Assembly: GCA_949126835.1 (NCBI GenBank)
Contig: OX421500.1
Coordinates: forward strand, 44,238,114 to 44,302,113
Source of the DNA: Anisus vortex
Lineage: Eukaryota; Mollusca; Gastropoda; Planorbidae
Length of the DNA stretch: 64,000 nucleotides
Reading direction: 5' to 3'
Each line of letters starts with the position of its first letter. Within the stretch, counting starts at the first letter, position 1. Of the stretch, positions 31,530-42,781 are shown piece by piece. Made by a program: the position numbers and the translations under genes. The notes under the pieces are model-generated. The model saw nothing but the letters and a program-made list of their open reading frames with translations, was not told the DNA's origin and made no database searches.

Positions 31530-31765
31530 CCCGGTGTCCGAGCTGCAGTGCGTTAGACTGGCGTACCGAATGTCCTGGGTTCGAATGCTAGTGAAAGACT
31601 AGGATTTTTTTTTCCTTGGACTCGAGGGTGTCCTTGAGTCTGATGGGTCCCTAAAGGCTGTGCATTGTTCTGGCCACACTTTCATCCTAGTATGCCGTGG
31701 CCACAGAAACTGGTGAACGCTGCTTCGCCGGCCCTACGAACACTTTGGTCCGTATAAAACTTTAC
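31530..31765 (+). mobile_element. SINE family 2, near-complete copy
   Basis: tRNA-derived head with gtgtccgagctgcagtgcg and a B-box (gggttcgaatgc), then a body with tagtatgccgtggccacaga and aactggtgaacgctgcttc. Relatives are at 40418-40665, 31044-31195 and 62070-62165. Confidence 0.75.
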
Positions 31766-32117
31766 TTTTAATGAAATAGAAAATGTTGTTGCGCAATGCC
31801 TTCCTTGATCCATACAGTAGACATGTCCTGATCGTTAAGTCTTTAAGACAAATGATTCACACCCCCTCCCTCCCCGGTACGGCTTAATATGTAAATTTTC
31901 TTCTTAAATGGTGTAATAATCCTTCAAAATAATCTTAGTTTTAATAAGGAAAATGAATCAATTTATATAACAATTTCTAAGCTTTATTTCAATCAAATTG
32001 TGTATTAATCTTGCAATTTAAATGATTTTTGTTTGAATGTGTTTCCCATTGTTTTACTTTACAATATACTTGATACAAGTTCCAGAATATGTTGGAAGTC
32101 ATAACGGCTACTTTCCA
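31766..32117. other. Intergenic, nothing recognised
   Basis: AT-rich, no gene or repeat boundary seen. Confidence 0.4.
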
Positions 32118-32125
32118 TCAGCAAC

Positions 32126-32422
32126 ATGGTCGAAGTGATGAGCGTTAGTTCAACGGACATGGTCGAAGTGATGAGCGTTAGTTCAACGGACATGGTCGAA
32201 GTGATGAGCGTTAGTTCAACGGACATGGTCGAAGTGATGAGCGTTAGTTCAACGGACATGGTCGAAGTGATGAGCGTTAGTTCAACGGACATGGTCGAAG
32301 TGATGAGCGTTAGTTCAACGGACATGGTCGAAGTGATGAGCGTTAGTTCAACGGACATGGTCGAAGTGATGAGCGTTAGTTCAACGGACATGGTCGAAGT
32401 GATGAGCGTTAGTTCAACGGAC
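32126..32422 (+). repeat. 33-bp tandem array, nine units, each with an A-box match
   Basis: Nine near-identical units of gacatggtcgaagtgatgag plus cgttagttcaacg. Each contains TAGTTCAACGG, which fits the pol III A-box consensus TRGYNNARNNG. The unit is a multiple of 3, so both strands show repetitive open frames; these are not genes. Confidence 0.9.
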
Positions 32423-32570
32423 AGTCAACCGACACGTCGCCGGTTCTATCTCTGCCGCCGACCGATTCCTGCCGCCCTGCAGGAGTTTTGGGCCTAGTGA
32501 ACGTAATAATCTACTAGAGCGCACTGAGCATGCTAAAATAGCATGGATAGAAGCGCTATATAAAAAAAAC
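32423..32570 (+). mobile_element. SINE family 3, head and tail
   Basis: Continues from the array: cagtcaaccgacacgtcgc, B-box-like ggttctatctc, ctgccgcc, gttttgggccta, then acgtaataatct and gcgctatataaa. The inverted copy at 41285-41425 shares the head and the junction. The tail resembles the 3' end of the nested LINE. Confidence 0.7.
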
Positions 32571-32589
32571 CTATTTCCCCTACCGTACA

Positions 32590-32740
32590 TTATATCCCCC
32601 AACCTTGCACTATTTTCCTTCTTTCTTGCACTATTTTCCTTTTTTCTTGCACTATTTTTTCTCTCCCTTGCATTATTTTCCCTATCTAGCACTATTATCT
32701 CCCCTACCTTTCAATATGTTCCCTTACCTTCCATTATTTT
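32590..32740. repeat. Degenerate 22-bp repeat
   Basis: About six imperfect units of ttgcactattttcctt with pyrimidine spacers. Confidence 0.65.
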
Positions 32741-33749
32741 TATCTGCCACCTTTCCCCCGGCATAACTTGCAATTTTGGCAACACCATTTACTGAGATAC
32801 CCATACTATAATATGTAGTAAATGACGTGTAGCCTCCCGTTGCGTCTTCGCCTGACACTGCACACACGGCTATTAATTCTTTACACATCTAAGTGTTCAT
32901 AACGCTTGTTGTTTATAATTTACCAGACGTTCAGACAGCAGTGAGACAAAGCTTTGCAAATGATAATATTCACTTATAATAATAATGATCGGCTATAACG
33001 CACTTCTCTCTATGCTATTTACGTTCAATGTCCGATTTTTCTACAGCCCAGTTGGAAATGTTGTGGTAAGGAATGCACGAAAACGCTTTTCTATAAGGAC
33101 CCTATTGTCTCAACACTCCCGCGTGATCTGGGGCAACCTGTTCCATAGTTTACATTTTTTAAGTCACTTTCTACGTGCTACTATTGTTGGTACAATACTA
33201 ACCTGAAATTATTTGAAGCACATAACTCGTTCTTCGTGCTGATGTCAACATGCTACGTGATGTTCAAGATACAAGAAAAATAATCCAACAATTCTATGCA
33301 CGGTTTCAGACACAGTGATGTTAACTTGTGCACAATCACTTTTATGATGTTATGTTTACATAATGAATCTTCATTTGTAAAAAGGAGGTAAAGAATGTAT
33401 ATATTGTGTATTGTGCATTCAGCATTGGTTCAGACTAAACCATGAATTGCTTTATATTGGTACGAAATGGCTTTAGAACTTTTGCACATTACTGCGCGAG
33501 TTGTCTATAAGGAAGCTGTGGTTAGGATTGATTAATACATTGTTAGAGACGAGGGTTTTAAAAGGTCTGTCTGGGGATAATAAGTATGTAACATTTAAAA
33601 TAAGATTTAAAAAAAGAGAGACATTGCAAAAGGGCCTGTAACATGCAGTATAAGATAAGTATAATATAAGTTAATATAAACATTTAATTTTAAGGGTACA
33701 AGTAGAAGTTCAACTGGTTCTTTTGTTGAAAATCTTTTTTACATTTATC
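32741..33749. other. Intergenic, nothing recognised
   Basis: AT-rich. A 73-codon open frame at 32985-33206 has no motif and is not called. Confidence 0.4.
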
Positions 33750-34175
33750 CTATCTTGTACATTACAAATGCTCCTTTTATATAAAAGAAAGAAAGATTAT
33801 TGCGTCCTACGTACGTCCGTGGTTTGAGTCTAGTCCTCTAGTCCTGCATTTCCATTAGTGTTTTAAATGATGTTAAGTTACTGGTTTTCCTGGTTTGTTC
33901 AGGCAGCCCATTCTCGGGAAGAAAGAATACTTATAGATATGCATTTGTTTTAGCATAAGGAATTAGTAAAGTGTTATAGTATTTATGTTTATCTGAGCTT
34001 TGCAACAGGCTGTTATTGGGTTGTATTTTCAAATTAGAGTTTATTGTCTTACTACTACTTTATTCTTTGCCCTCCTGTGTTCCTGGGTTTGTGATTATTG
34101 GTGTTACTCTTTTAGTTGTGAATGTTCGCCAGTAATAAACCTTGCAGGTCTTTTCTGAATTATATTTAAACTATT
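33750..34175 (-). pseudogene. 5'-truncated, diverged copy of the nested LINE
   Basis: Matches 13860-14290: attattgcgtcctacg, gttttaaatgatgttaagtt, ctggttttcctggtttgttc, gaaccttgcag-like end. Contains deletions (for example at the accattcc site) and is not open. Confidence 0.8.
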
Positions 34176-34619
34176 GAGTTGATTTTTTTGTAAAAACATT
34201 TGCAGGCATCAATCACAATACATTAAATCTTTTAATAGGCCCATTTAAATTTTCTGTCAAAATTTTGTTTACTATAATGTAATAAACTATTATTGGAATG
34301 TTTTCAAAATGATGACCTCTTAGATTGGAAACTTATCGGAACGGATGATTTACAAAAAACTGCCCATAATCAACTGTACAGCAGCCAGCAAGAGAGACTA
34401 GATCTAGCAGTAGAATAAGATGAACCTGGGATGGTTGTATTAGAATTGAGAACTCTTGAAAATATTACCAGCCCAATTCAAGGTAAAGTGCGAAACATAA
34501 TATGAAATAACTTACAATTATTTCCCCTTAAAAGAATTCGGGGAAAAATATTTTCTTTGTTACTTCCCCTTTATTAACAAAAAAGAGACAGTAAACAAAC
34601 AGTAATAACTGTTTTTTTT
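34176..34619. other. Intergenic, nothing recognised
   Basis: AT-rich, no gene seen. Confidence 0.4.
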
Positions 34620-35155
34620 CATCGTTGTTGGGTAGGTGTGGGCCTTGATGGGTAGGTGTGGGCCTTTTTGGGTAGGTGTGGGCCTTGTTGGGTAGTTGTG
34701 GGCCTTGTTGGGTAGTTGTGGGCCTTGTTGGGTAAATGTGGGCCTTGTTGGGTAGGTGTGTGCCTTGTTGGGTAGGTGTGGGCCTTGTTGGGTAGGTGTG
34801 GGCCTTGTTGAGTAGGTGTGGGCCTTGTTGGGTAGGTGTGGGCCTTGTTGGGTAGGTGTGGGCCTTGTTGGGTAGGTGTGGGCCTTGTTGGGTAGGTGTG
34901 GGCCTTGTTGGGTAGGTGTGGGCCTTGTTGGGTAGGTGTGGGCCTTGTTGGGTAAATGTGGGCCTTGTTGGGTAGGTGTGGGCCTTGTTTGGTAGGTGTG
35001 GGTTTTGTTGGTTAGGTGTGAGCCTTGTTGGGTAGGTGAGGGCCTTTTTGGGTAGGTGTGGGCCTTGTTGGGTAGGTGTGGGCCTTGTTGGGTAGGTGTG
35101 GGCCTTGTTGGGTAGGTGTTGGCCTTGTTGGGTAGGTGTGGGCCCGAAATTGTAA
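34620..35155. repeat. 20-bp minisatellite, about 26 copies
   Basis: The unit is ggccttgttgggtaggtgtg. Because 20 is not a multiple of 3, the apparent minus-strand protein has a 20-residue period made from all three frames of one unit. Variants (gtaaatgtg, gtagttgtg) are scattered. Confidence 0.93.
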
Positions 35156-35614
35156 TCGAATTATTTGTCATCGGCAACGAGTTTATGTGCCAAGTTTCAG
35201 AAATATAGGATGACGGTAATCTATGTTAAGTAATCCTTGCTGAACTCTTATGTATTGTGATTCAGTTCAACTTTCTGTAAGCAAAGTAAAATGTTTTGTC
35301 TTACGGTCGCCATAGATGATGTGTTCTGTCATTCAAATAGCTTGGACGGCCAGGTTATTTCAATATATATGTTACGGCCAAAGCACTAGCTGGAAATCCC
35401 TGGCAAATTTTCGATGTGCTGATGCAAGACTTTTCGGTAGGCGGCACAGCTGTTGGTTGCATATTATTATGGTAGCTAGGACAATCTTACGCAGTTTCGC
35501 AAACTGGCCGGCCAAGGTCCGAAATCAAGAAAAGATCGGGCGTCGACCGGTCAAAAGTGAGGTGATATTAGCTATATCGCAAATTGGCCGTAACATAGGT
35601 AGCCTATAAATACT
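35156..35614. other. Intergenic, nothing recognised
   Basis: A 97-codon plus-strand open frame (35316-35609) has no recognisable motif. I do not call it. Confidence 0.35.
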
Positions 35615-35735
35615 CTCAAGTAGTATTCGGGCATTGAATTGGTTGCCTGAACAAGCCACGAAGCTCAGTAACTTTACATCATTTAAAACACTAATAAAAA
35701 TGCAAGACTATACTCAGACCACGCGTAAGATGCAT
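35615..35735 (+). pseudogene. 3'-end fragment of the nested LINE family
   Basis: Translates to a match of the LINE C-terminus (IRALNWLPEQ.. and SFKTLIKMQD). Only about 120 bp remains. Confidence 0.8.
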
Positions 35736-36360
35736 TAATATTCTCCTTTTTTTCATCAGGCCCTAAGTCACGCTTTACATGACAATGTTCAGTTCATTTG
35801 CAAAAGTTATGGCTACTATGTAGGTAAAATTCCTAACCGTGTGTTATTTTAAACATCCACCTATAGTTTTAAAACAAAATATAAAAGAAATGAAACATGC
35901 AGGCCTAGATTAAATGGGAGGCGTTTTACACGGGAAAACCCCGAAAGTAATAGCGAGGGCTTGAAAGTTAAAATAGTAGTGTCTTTATTTATAATCCAGT
36001 TGACGTCAAACTAAACAGGCCCTATTTACATTCTAGATATAAACAAAAAATTTTGAATTGCGAAAACAGGATATAAAAAGGAAAAAAAATCATGTTTAAC
36101 GAAAAACAAAACCATCGCATTAGACTGTTCCTTCAAACACCTTTTATTGTTGGGGCACGTATTGATATCGCTTACATTCCTTGTTGCCCTTCTGTTAGAA
36201 ACAATTCTATTTAACTCTATAATTTATTATGCATTGTAGGGGAAGTTACACAGTCATTCTAGACTAGAGTTGTCTCCCTCGTCTGGTGTCCCACATAATT
36301 CAGGCTGTGTACTAGGTCGGAAAAGATTTTGTATAGGACTAGTCACTAGACACAGTTAAT
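35736..36360. other. Intergenic, nothing recognised
   Basis: AT-rich. Confidence 0.4.
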
Positions 36361-36471
36361 AATGTGTTATTTTATAGAAGTGTGTAAAACGTACACTTTA
36401 AGGAATGCTCACTACCCCCTCCCACCCCCACTCCCCGCTAACCAGTTTCTTAACATCCATTACTATCTCTG

Positions 36472-36474
<3 letters not shown>

Positions 36475-36508
<34 letters not shown>

Positions 36509-36606
36509 GTTTCCTTTTTTTTTTCATTTCATTTAATATATAGCCGAGAAGCTAAATTCCTCCGAGTTGCCAGGGTGGGGGGGGGGGGGGGCGGGGGGGG
36601 GGGGGG
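36475..36606. repeat. (CT)n run and G homopolymer
   Basis: A CT dinucleotide run at about 36475-36505 and a run of some 30 G with one C at about 36577-36606. The G run could form a G-quadruplex and is a likely spot for assembly error. Confidence 0.85.
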
Positions 36607-37433
36607 TAATAGATCTGTACAAGCTAGGCTACAGATAAATATTTCATAAACTTCAATGGACATAAGGCTAATAATTTTTAAAAAATAAGTATTTTTTTCT
36701 GAAGATACTCAGGAAAGCAATTTCAATTAATTATTTTGATTGGTTTAAAAATAGGCAAATCTTATTATCTAACAAAGAGCTAAATTGCCAATTTAAGCGT
36801 TGCCAGTGGAAAAATACATACCCGTAGGCATATTAATAATTAATATAGAACTTGTATGTCTGTGTGATTACCAATCTCGTGAAATATTAAGTTCTTACCA
36901 TATAACGATTTAATGCTATTTATTTCGCCCAGGTGGTTAATGGCGAATAATTAGAGTGTATTGTAAAATTGTAGGTTTTTTGGAATGTTTTTAATGTCTA
37001 TTATTTTTCTTTCCCTGAGATCTAATTTCGTTTTTTTTGAAAAGCCAGAGAGAAAGTGGTTTCCTTTATATTCCGTTAGTGAGTGATTGCTAATTCTCCC
37101 CCAAGCAGAAAAAGAAATCATAATATCATCAGCTATTTGCCGACCTGCCAACTTAACATGTTTAAAAATTCGTTATAACTTGAAAATAATTGTAATTTGG
37201 ACTCAACACTTGTAAAATCTCTTTGTTCTTATTTAAAATGTGTTAATATTGTACGTAGCCTCCTGTCATCATTCTGATTCTTTACTTGATGTAGTTACAT
37301 TCATATTTCAAACACTCCATCAATGTGAAGAAAAAGGCCTACTCCACAAATTACATAAGCGTAAAATTTTCAGAAGTTATATACTGGATACTTCTTCCTT
37401 CTTCGGCGTTCCATTTGGCTTTCCTTTGCTGTG
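36607..37433. other. Intergenic, nothing recognised
   Basis: AT-rich, small open frames without motifs. Confidence 0.4.
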
Positions 37434-37570
37434 TCAGACTGGCAGTCCTGTTTCTCTGATGAACGGGGGCTGCTGTTTGTAAGATTGGCTTTGGAGTGGA
37501 CACCATTGCAGGGTGTGCTCTGCAATTTGGAGTCCAGTTTCACAGGAGCACACAAGGGTGTGACTTAGGC
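37434..37570 (-). pseudogene. LINE relic: C-terminal CxC...EH..xxCP motif
   Basis: The minus-strand translation reads LSHTLVCSCETGLQIAEHTL, then QWCPL and FIRETGLPV. This is the zinc-like C-terminal signature of non-LTR elements (CxC...EHxLxxCP..FIxETG). It is a different family from the nested LINE. Only about 45 codons are recognisable. Confidence 0.65.
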
Positions 37571-38449
37571 CGATTCTGTATAAATTTTGTACATTTTTAA
37601 AATGTAGCTTTACATTATTGTGTATCGTTGTGTTATTATTGTCAGTTATATATAAATGTGTTGACACTATTATAGTAATAACCAATCAGGCAAGCATACG
37701 AAGTTTGTTTATACCATTGACCTATTATCCAACTTCTAATTGTGCCTTAAAGTTGCACATTGGTAATTTGGGGCAAGCTTTTCAGTAGCTAATGTTACAT
37801 TTTACACAATTAAAATGTAAGAAATGAATTTTACTTTTTTTAATCTGAGTTTTAGTTTTCAATTTATAGATTGTAAATGCACGAAATGATTATTGGCGAA
37901 GAAATGGGATTTTTCCAGGAATTGTCAAACTTTCCAGACTAAAACTTAACAAAAATAAAAGATCGAAAATTATTTTTTTTCTAAAATTACTCATTTTGTC
38001 ATTGTCTCAAAATAAGGTCAAAATTTTGAACGATTCTAAGTTATTCGAAAAACAATTTCAGTTATGGCGACGTGTGCAGTCTATATCCGGTCTGGCTATT
38101 CAAACTATGTCTGGTTATTTATCGATGGTTTCCTTAATTGTCTTTGTGTCTTCTTTTTGGAATTCCCTGAATAGAGCGGGCGTCACTGGGCGTTACAAAT
38201 CTCAACAATCACGAGCAAGTAATAATGCCAACGACACTGTGGTATCAAATTAAGTTTATGGGCTACACTTGGCAGAATATCTTCTTTTGTTTTTAAACTC
38301 TCATGTTTTACAGCGCGGCATTTAGCCTAGATCTACCTCTTTGTTGAAATGTCGAAATAAACTAGAATGCTATATCCTTCCTTTTGTGAATAGGATTAAA
38401 TAACTTAGACGTTTTTATTTCTTTTCTGACACCAAATCTAGGCAATGAA
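37571..38449. other. Intergenic, nothing recognised
   Basis: An 85-codon open frame at 37996-38253 has no motif and is not called. Confidence 0.35.
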
Positions 38450-38464
38450 ACTAAACGTTGCTGC

Positions 38465-39435
38465 AAAAATTTGATTTTCAGCATTTCATGCCTTAGTTTA
38501 GAAACAAATTTGATTTTCAGCATTTCATGCCTTAGTTTAGAAACAAATTTGATTTTCAGCATTTCATCCATTAGTTTAGAAACAAATTTGATTTTTAGCA
38601 TTTCATCCATTAGTTTAGAAACAAATTTGAGTTTCAACATTTCATGCATAAGTTTAGAAACAAATTTGATTTTCAGCATTTCATCCATTAGTTAAGAAAC
38701 AAATTTGAGTTTCAGCATTTCATCCATTAGTTAAGAAACAAATTTGAGTTTCAGCATTTCATCCATAAGTTTAGAAACAAATTTGCTTTTCAGCATTTCA
38801 TCCATTAGTTAAGAAACAAATTTCAGTTTCAATATTTCATGCATTAGTTTAGAAACAATTTTAATTTTCAGCAATTTCACGCATTAGTTTATAAACAAAT
38901 TTGATTATTAGCAATTTCACGCATTATTTTAGAAACAAATTTGATTATTAGCAATTTCACGCATTAGTTTATAAACAAATTTGATTATTAGCAATTTCAC
39001 GCATTAGTTTATAAACAAATTTGATTATTAGCAATTTCACGCATTAGTTTATAAACAAATTTGCTTATTAGCAATTTCACGCATTAGTTTATAAACAAAT
39101 TTGATTATTAGCAATTTCACGCATTAGTTTATAAACAATTAATTTGATTATTAACAATTTCACGCATTAATTTTTTAAACAAATTTGAATATTAGCAATT
39201 TCACGCATTAGTTTATAAACAAATTTGATTATTAGCAATTTCACGCATTAGTTTAGAAACAGATTTGATTATTAGCAATTTCACGCAGTAGTTTAGAAAC
39301 AAATTTGATTGTTAGCAATTTCACGCATTAGTTTATAAACAAATTTGATTATTAGCAATTTCACGCATTAGTTTATAAACAAATTTGATTATTAGCAATT
39401 TCACGCATTAGTTTAGAAACAAATTTGATTTTCAG
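38465..39435. repeat. 39/40-bp minisatellite, about 24 copies
   Basis: The left part has 39-bp units with ttcagcatttcatccattag. From about 38860 the units are 40 bp with attagcaatttcacgcattag. Both share gtttagaaacaaatttga or gtttataaacaaatttga. The switch is abrupt, with a few mixed units at 38840-38950. Confidence 0.92.
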
Positions 39436-40417
39436 CCATAAAGTCATTTTCTAGAAACAAATTCGTTCCAGATTATAATTTTGTTGACGTCATTTGTACG
39501 TATGTGTGAACCTGGTTTGCGGTAATCGTCATACAGACTCGGTTAGGGGCAAGGGTAGGTGGGGACGCTGCGTCTTTGTGTGTTCACATTTAGTGCTGGC
39601 CTGGAATTTAGGGGAGGGGAGGTGAGGATGATTTCAGGAAGTGTTCCGATGATTGATGACTGGCAATAGCGGGCGTTGGTTGCCTATTTCAAATTCCCAC
39701 TTATTCCTATTCTAATAAGTATCCGGGTCTGAAGGGAGAGTCCTTGAAGTTACCCAGACCGAGTGTAGTGACGAGGGTTGAAAAGTTCAAATGACAAGTC
39801 TTTTTATAAAAATTGTGAATTAATTTGACAAGGAACATAATATAAAAAAAGGATTTCTCGTTCAGTTGACGAAAGTATTGATGGAACTAAGAATAGCCTT
39901 AAATAGCTGTCAGGTTCTGATAAACGACACTCTGATCTTATCAACACTCGATAGTTTCTCAAATAGCTGAAACCAAATCTAAAAAAGTCTAAAGACTTGC
40001 AAGCTACCTAGACGTGTATGCACAGATGTCGGGTGTTCCTCAAGGAACATATACATTAAAAAAAATATGAAGAAGATAAAGTAACTTCTGGTTTAGAGAC
40101 GATTAGTATGTATGTATGATCGTGAGCTGACGAGATGAAATAGCAACTTGTGTAAGAAATAGACACGTTCCAGGGCGTGGGGGTCTTAGATCAATGTTTA
40201 AAAACGTTACGGCACTATGGTCACTTGAAGTAATACAAGAGTACTATTCCATCAGCTCCCATGGTTAAGAGATTAAAACACTTTTTACTTAGTCCATTTT
40301 CGAGGACAAATGTATATGACCTTTCTTCTCGGGCGGTGCTCCGACTGAAACAGGCATTCAAAAAGTTCAAAGGGCACAAAGATTTATTGAAGTATAGCCA
40401 CTCAAAGATATTGGGAG
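39436..40417. other. Intergenic, nothing recognised
   Basis: No gene or repeat boundary seen. Confidence 0.4.
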
Positions 40418-40665
40418 CATGGTGGCCGTGCGGCAGCGCGTTCGGCTGGCGTACCGAAGGTCCTGGGTTCGAATCCTAATGCACGCTAGGATTTTTTCCC
40501 GGGTCTGGAAGGTGTTCCTCCGTATACCCAGCTCTGATGGCTACCTGACATTATTGCAGAGTGCTGGCCACACAATCACCTAGTATGCCGTGGCCACAGA
40601 AACTGGTGAACGCTCCTTCACCGGACCTTTGTATCAATTTGGTGCGACGGGTACATTACTTTTAC
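40418..40665 (+). mobile_element. SINE family 2, near-complete copy
   Basis: The head has ggccgtgcggcagcgcg and a perfect B-box GGTTCGAATCC; the body has tagtatgccgtggccacaga. Close to 31530-31765. Not a functional tRNA: there is no acceptor-stem pairing and a SINE body follows. Confidence 0.78.
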
Positions 40666-41148
40666 TCGAAGATATGTTTAGGTCTTAGTCTTTCTCCCCT
40701 CAAAATACAAAATGTCGATTTTGTGAACAAGAATCCAATAAAAACTTGTGGGGTTTGTACGCTGTATCTATAGAGCTGGACTAAGCGACATGCTCATTCG
40801 GTTGCCTCATTAAAGTCCCCCATCGTCATCTAACAGTGTATGCCTTAAGTCGAAATATATAAACATATAATAAGTAATCAATTTTGGTTTAAACTACACA
40901 ATCTCTGGCGAAATGCCAAAAGCAAAACGTATGACGAAAAGAAATTTAAATTTTATCTAGATATTTCAAATTAAGATAGTTTATGTTTATAGATAACCTG
41001 ATAACATAGACAACAGCAATAAAACAGACAAGTATCTTTATAGTGGACATTAGATTATTTATTTTATTGGATAGAATAAAGTATCACGATTGATAAATAT
41101 AAAAGTACAAAAGTTTGAAATAAAATATATACCGGTACCGAGGTAAGA
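40666..41148. other. Intergenic, nothing recognised
   Basis: AT-rich. Confidence 0.4.
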
Positions 41149-41150
41149 TC

Positions 41151-41240
41151 GCAACGTGACATCGCAACGTGACATTGCAACATGACATTGCAACATGACA
41201 TCGCAACGTGACATTGCAGCATGACATTGCAACATGAAGG
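41151..41240. repeat. 13-bp tandem repeat, about seven copies
   Basis: The unit is gcaacgtgacatc/t or gcaacatgacatt. Confidence 0.9.
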
Positions 41241-41284
41241 TGAATGCAATATGTAATGTAAAAGCATTGCATATCCTTTTAATT

Positions 41285-41425
41285 AAGTTTTACAGACGTT
41301 CCTTCTAGATAGAAGACTATTACGTCGACTAGGCCCAAAACTACTTCAAGGCGGCAGGGATAGAATCCGCGACGTGTCGGTTGACAGTCCGGTGAACTAA
41401 CCGCAGGACCAGCCGGCCTCAATGC
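41285..41425 (-). mobile_element. SINE family 3, inverted copy
   Basis: The minus strand reads gcggttagttcaccggac, tgtcaaccgacacgtcgc, a B-box-like ggattctatcc, tgccgcc and gttttgggccta, then a tail tcttctatctagaagga.cgt that matches the 3' end of the nested LINE (cttctttatagaaggagcgt). It has a single A-box, unlike the copy at 32126. Confidence 0.72.
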
Positions 41426-41458
41426 TTATTAGGCCTGCATCACAAATGTAATCGATGA

Positions 41459-41551
41459 TCCCAGCGGCCACACCACGTCGTATCGACGGGGAAAATAACA
41501 TGGAAACCACGTTCTTTCCCTGTCGATACGACGTGTTTTGCCCACTTGGGA
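41459..41551. repeat. Imperfect inverted repeat (hairpin)
   Basis: Arms of about 37 bases (41459-41495 and 41513-41551) pair through cacgtcgtatcgacggggaaa and its complement, with a loop of about 17 bases. It could be a small foldback element or a transcribed hairpin; nothing else identifies it. Confidence 0.6.
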
Positions 41552-41939
41552 TAGAAATATGTTTTCAGACCAGTTAAGACATCTATTCAGACAAGAGTCT
41601 TGAATCTCATAGTGAACAATAAAGGAAGACCTTATCTAACAACATAGAACGGAAACGTTGATTGTTTTTTAAATCATTGTTTTGACTTAAAGCGTACAAA
41701 AAAGCTGGTGCTATATCAGTTCGGTGACAAATCAACTGGATGATGCATAGAATAATATATCAGTTGATACACGAGTTCACATCTAAAACGTTCAACTGTG
41801 CAACTATTTTTTTTAAATGAACTGTGAGTTGGCAGGCATTCAAGAAAGTTTGTATTAAGCGATATAGGTTAAATGGACAATAATTAGGCGACAATTAATA
41901 AATAAAATATAAACATTGTACGAAGCTAAGAATTCGCAT
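41552..41939. other. Intergenic, nothing recognised
   Basis: AT-rich. Confidence 0.4.
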
Positions 41940-42165
41940 TGTCTGTCGTGTGTCTACTTAGGCCACAGCTGGTTGTTAATAAAGTGTTAATGTTGTCTGT
42001 TAGGTCTTGACTCAGCCGTAGCTGGCTGTTAATGTTGTCCGTTATGTCTTGACTCAGCCGAAGCTGTCTTAATGTTGTCCGTTATGTCTTGACTCAGCCG
42101 TAGCTGTCTGTTAATGTTGTCCGTTATGTCATGACTCAGCCTTAGCAGTCTAATAATGCTGAAAA
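41940..42165. repeat. About 45-bp tandem repeat, four to five copies
   Basis: The unit contains gtcttgactcagccgtagct and gttaatgttgtccgttat. Copies vary by small deletions. Confidence 0.8.
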
Positions 42166-42449
42166 GTATTTATATTGACAGCTCATTTTTTTTTCATCAA
42201 TTCCATGAGCAATGAATTGTTGCAATCGGTCAAGGTTAGTCTATCACTAAAACTACAGACCTGTCTGCGTGGCTCTAGATTGCGTTCATAAATCCACTCT
42301 ATAAATATATTTTAAAAAAACAAAGAATCTAAAATAGGGCATTGTGTTGGCATCCCGAGCCTCATGTATGCCGTAGGCTATAGAAGTTGACACACTCTGC
42401 TTCAACTGTCATACACACCAAATAAAAATCTTATTAAAAGTCTTATTAA

Positions 42450-42700
42450 TAGTTCAATCCACAGAATGGGCCCGGAACGTATCCCAAGAGCCCTGCGGTA
42501 CGGAGAGCTGGCCGTTAAAACAAGAAAAAGAGGCCGCCTCTGCCTGCAATTCAAGACGTTTGCGAAAAAGGACAAGCTTCTGGTGCACATTGATAATAGA
42601 TCGTGGGGAAGCCTTATAAGGAATGAGTTTCATGTCGGTCAAAAGGCACACAAATCGCAGAGACCATCCTCACAGAAAGTAGCGAAGAAAAGCTAGCCAG
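42450..42700 (+). pseudogene. LINE relic: reverse transcriptase C-terminal region
   Basis: The translation has ERIPRALRYGELA, RGRLCLQFK and a KKD-type stretch ending in VAKKS. This follows the RIPKDLLYGELAxGKRxxGRPxLRFKDxCKRD signature seen more clearly at 51949-52416. It sits about 80 bp from the stop codon of the next gene, possibly within its 3' UTR. Confidence 0.62.
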
Positions 42701-42781
42701 GAGAAAGATGAGGGGCAGTGGAAAATGAGATTATGTCATTGTCCCTTGAGGACGGACGGCTGCCATATATATATACAGATT

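Noticed and set aside
32059..32497. Repetitive ORFs on both strands (MVEVMSVSSTD and MSVELTLITST units)
   Set aside because: Products of a 33-bp non-coding array in a SINE head; open on both strands because the period is a multiple of 3.
34560..35177. 205-codon ORF with HTYPTRPTPTQQGPHLPNKA repeats
   Set aside because: A 20-bp minisatellite read through all three frames; no signal peptide or flanking conserved domain.
36577..36606. G-quadruplex regulatory element in the poly-G run
   Set aside because: There is no nearby gene to regulate, and homopolymer length is unreliable in assemblies.
40418..40500. Possible tRNA genes at 40430, 31540, 21920, 62610 and 32423
   Set aside because: A- and B-boxes are present, but acceptor stems do not pair and SINE bodies follow; they are tRNA-derived SINE heads.
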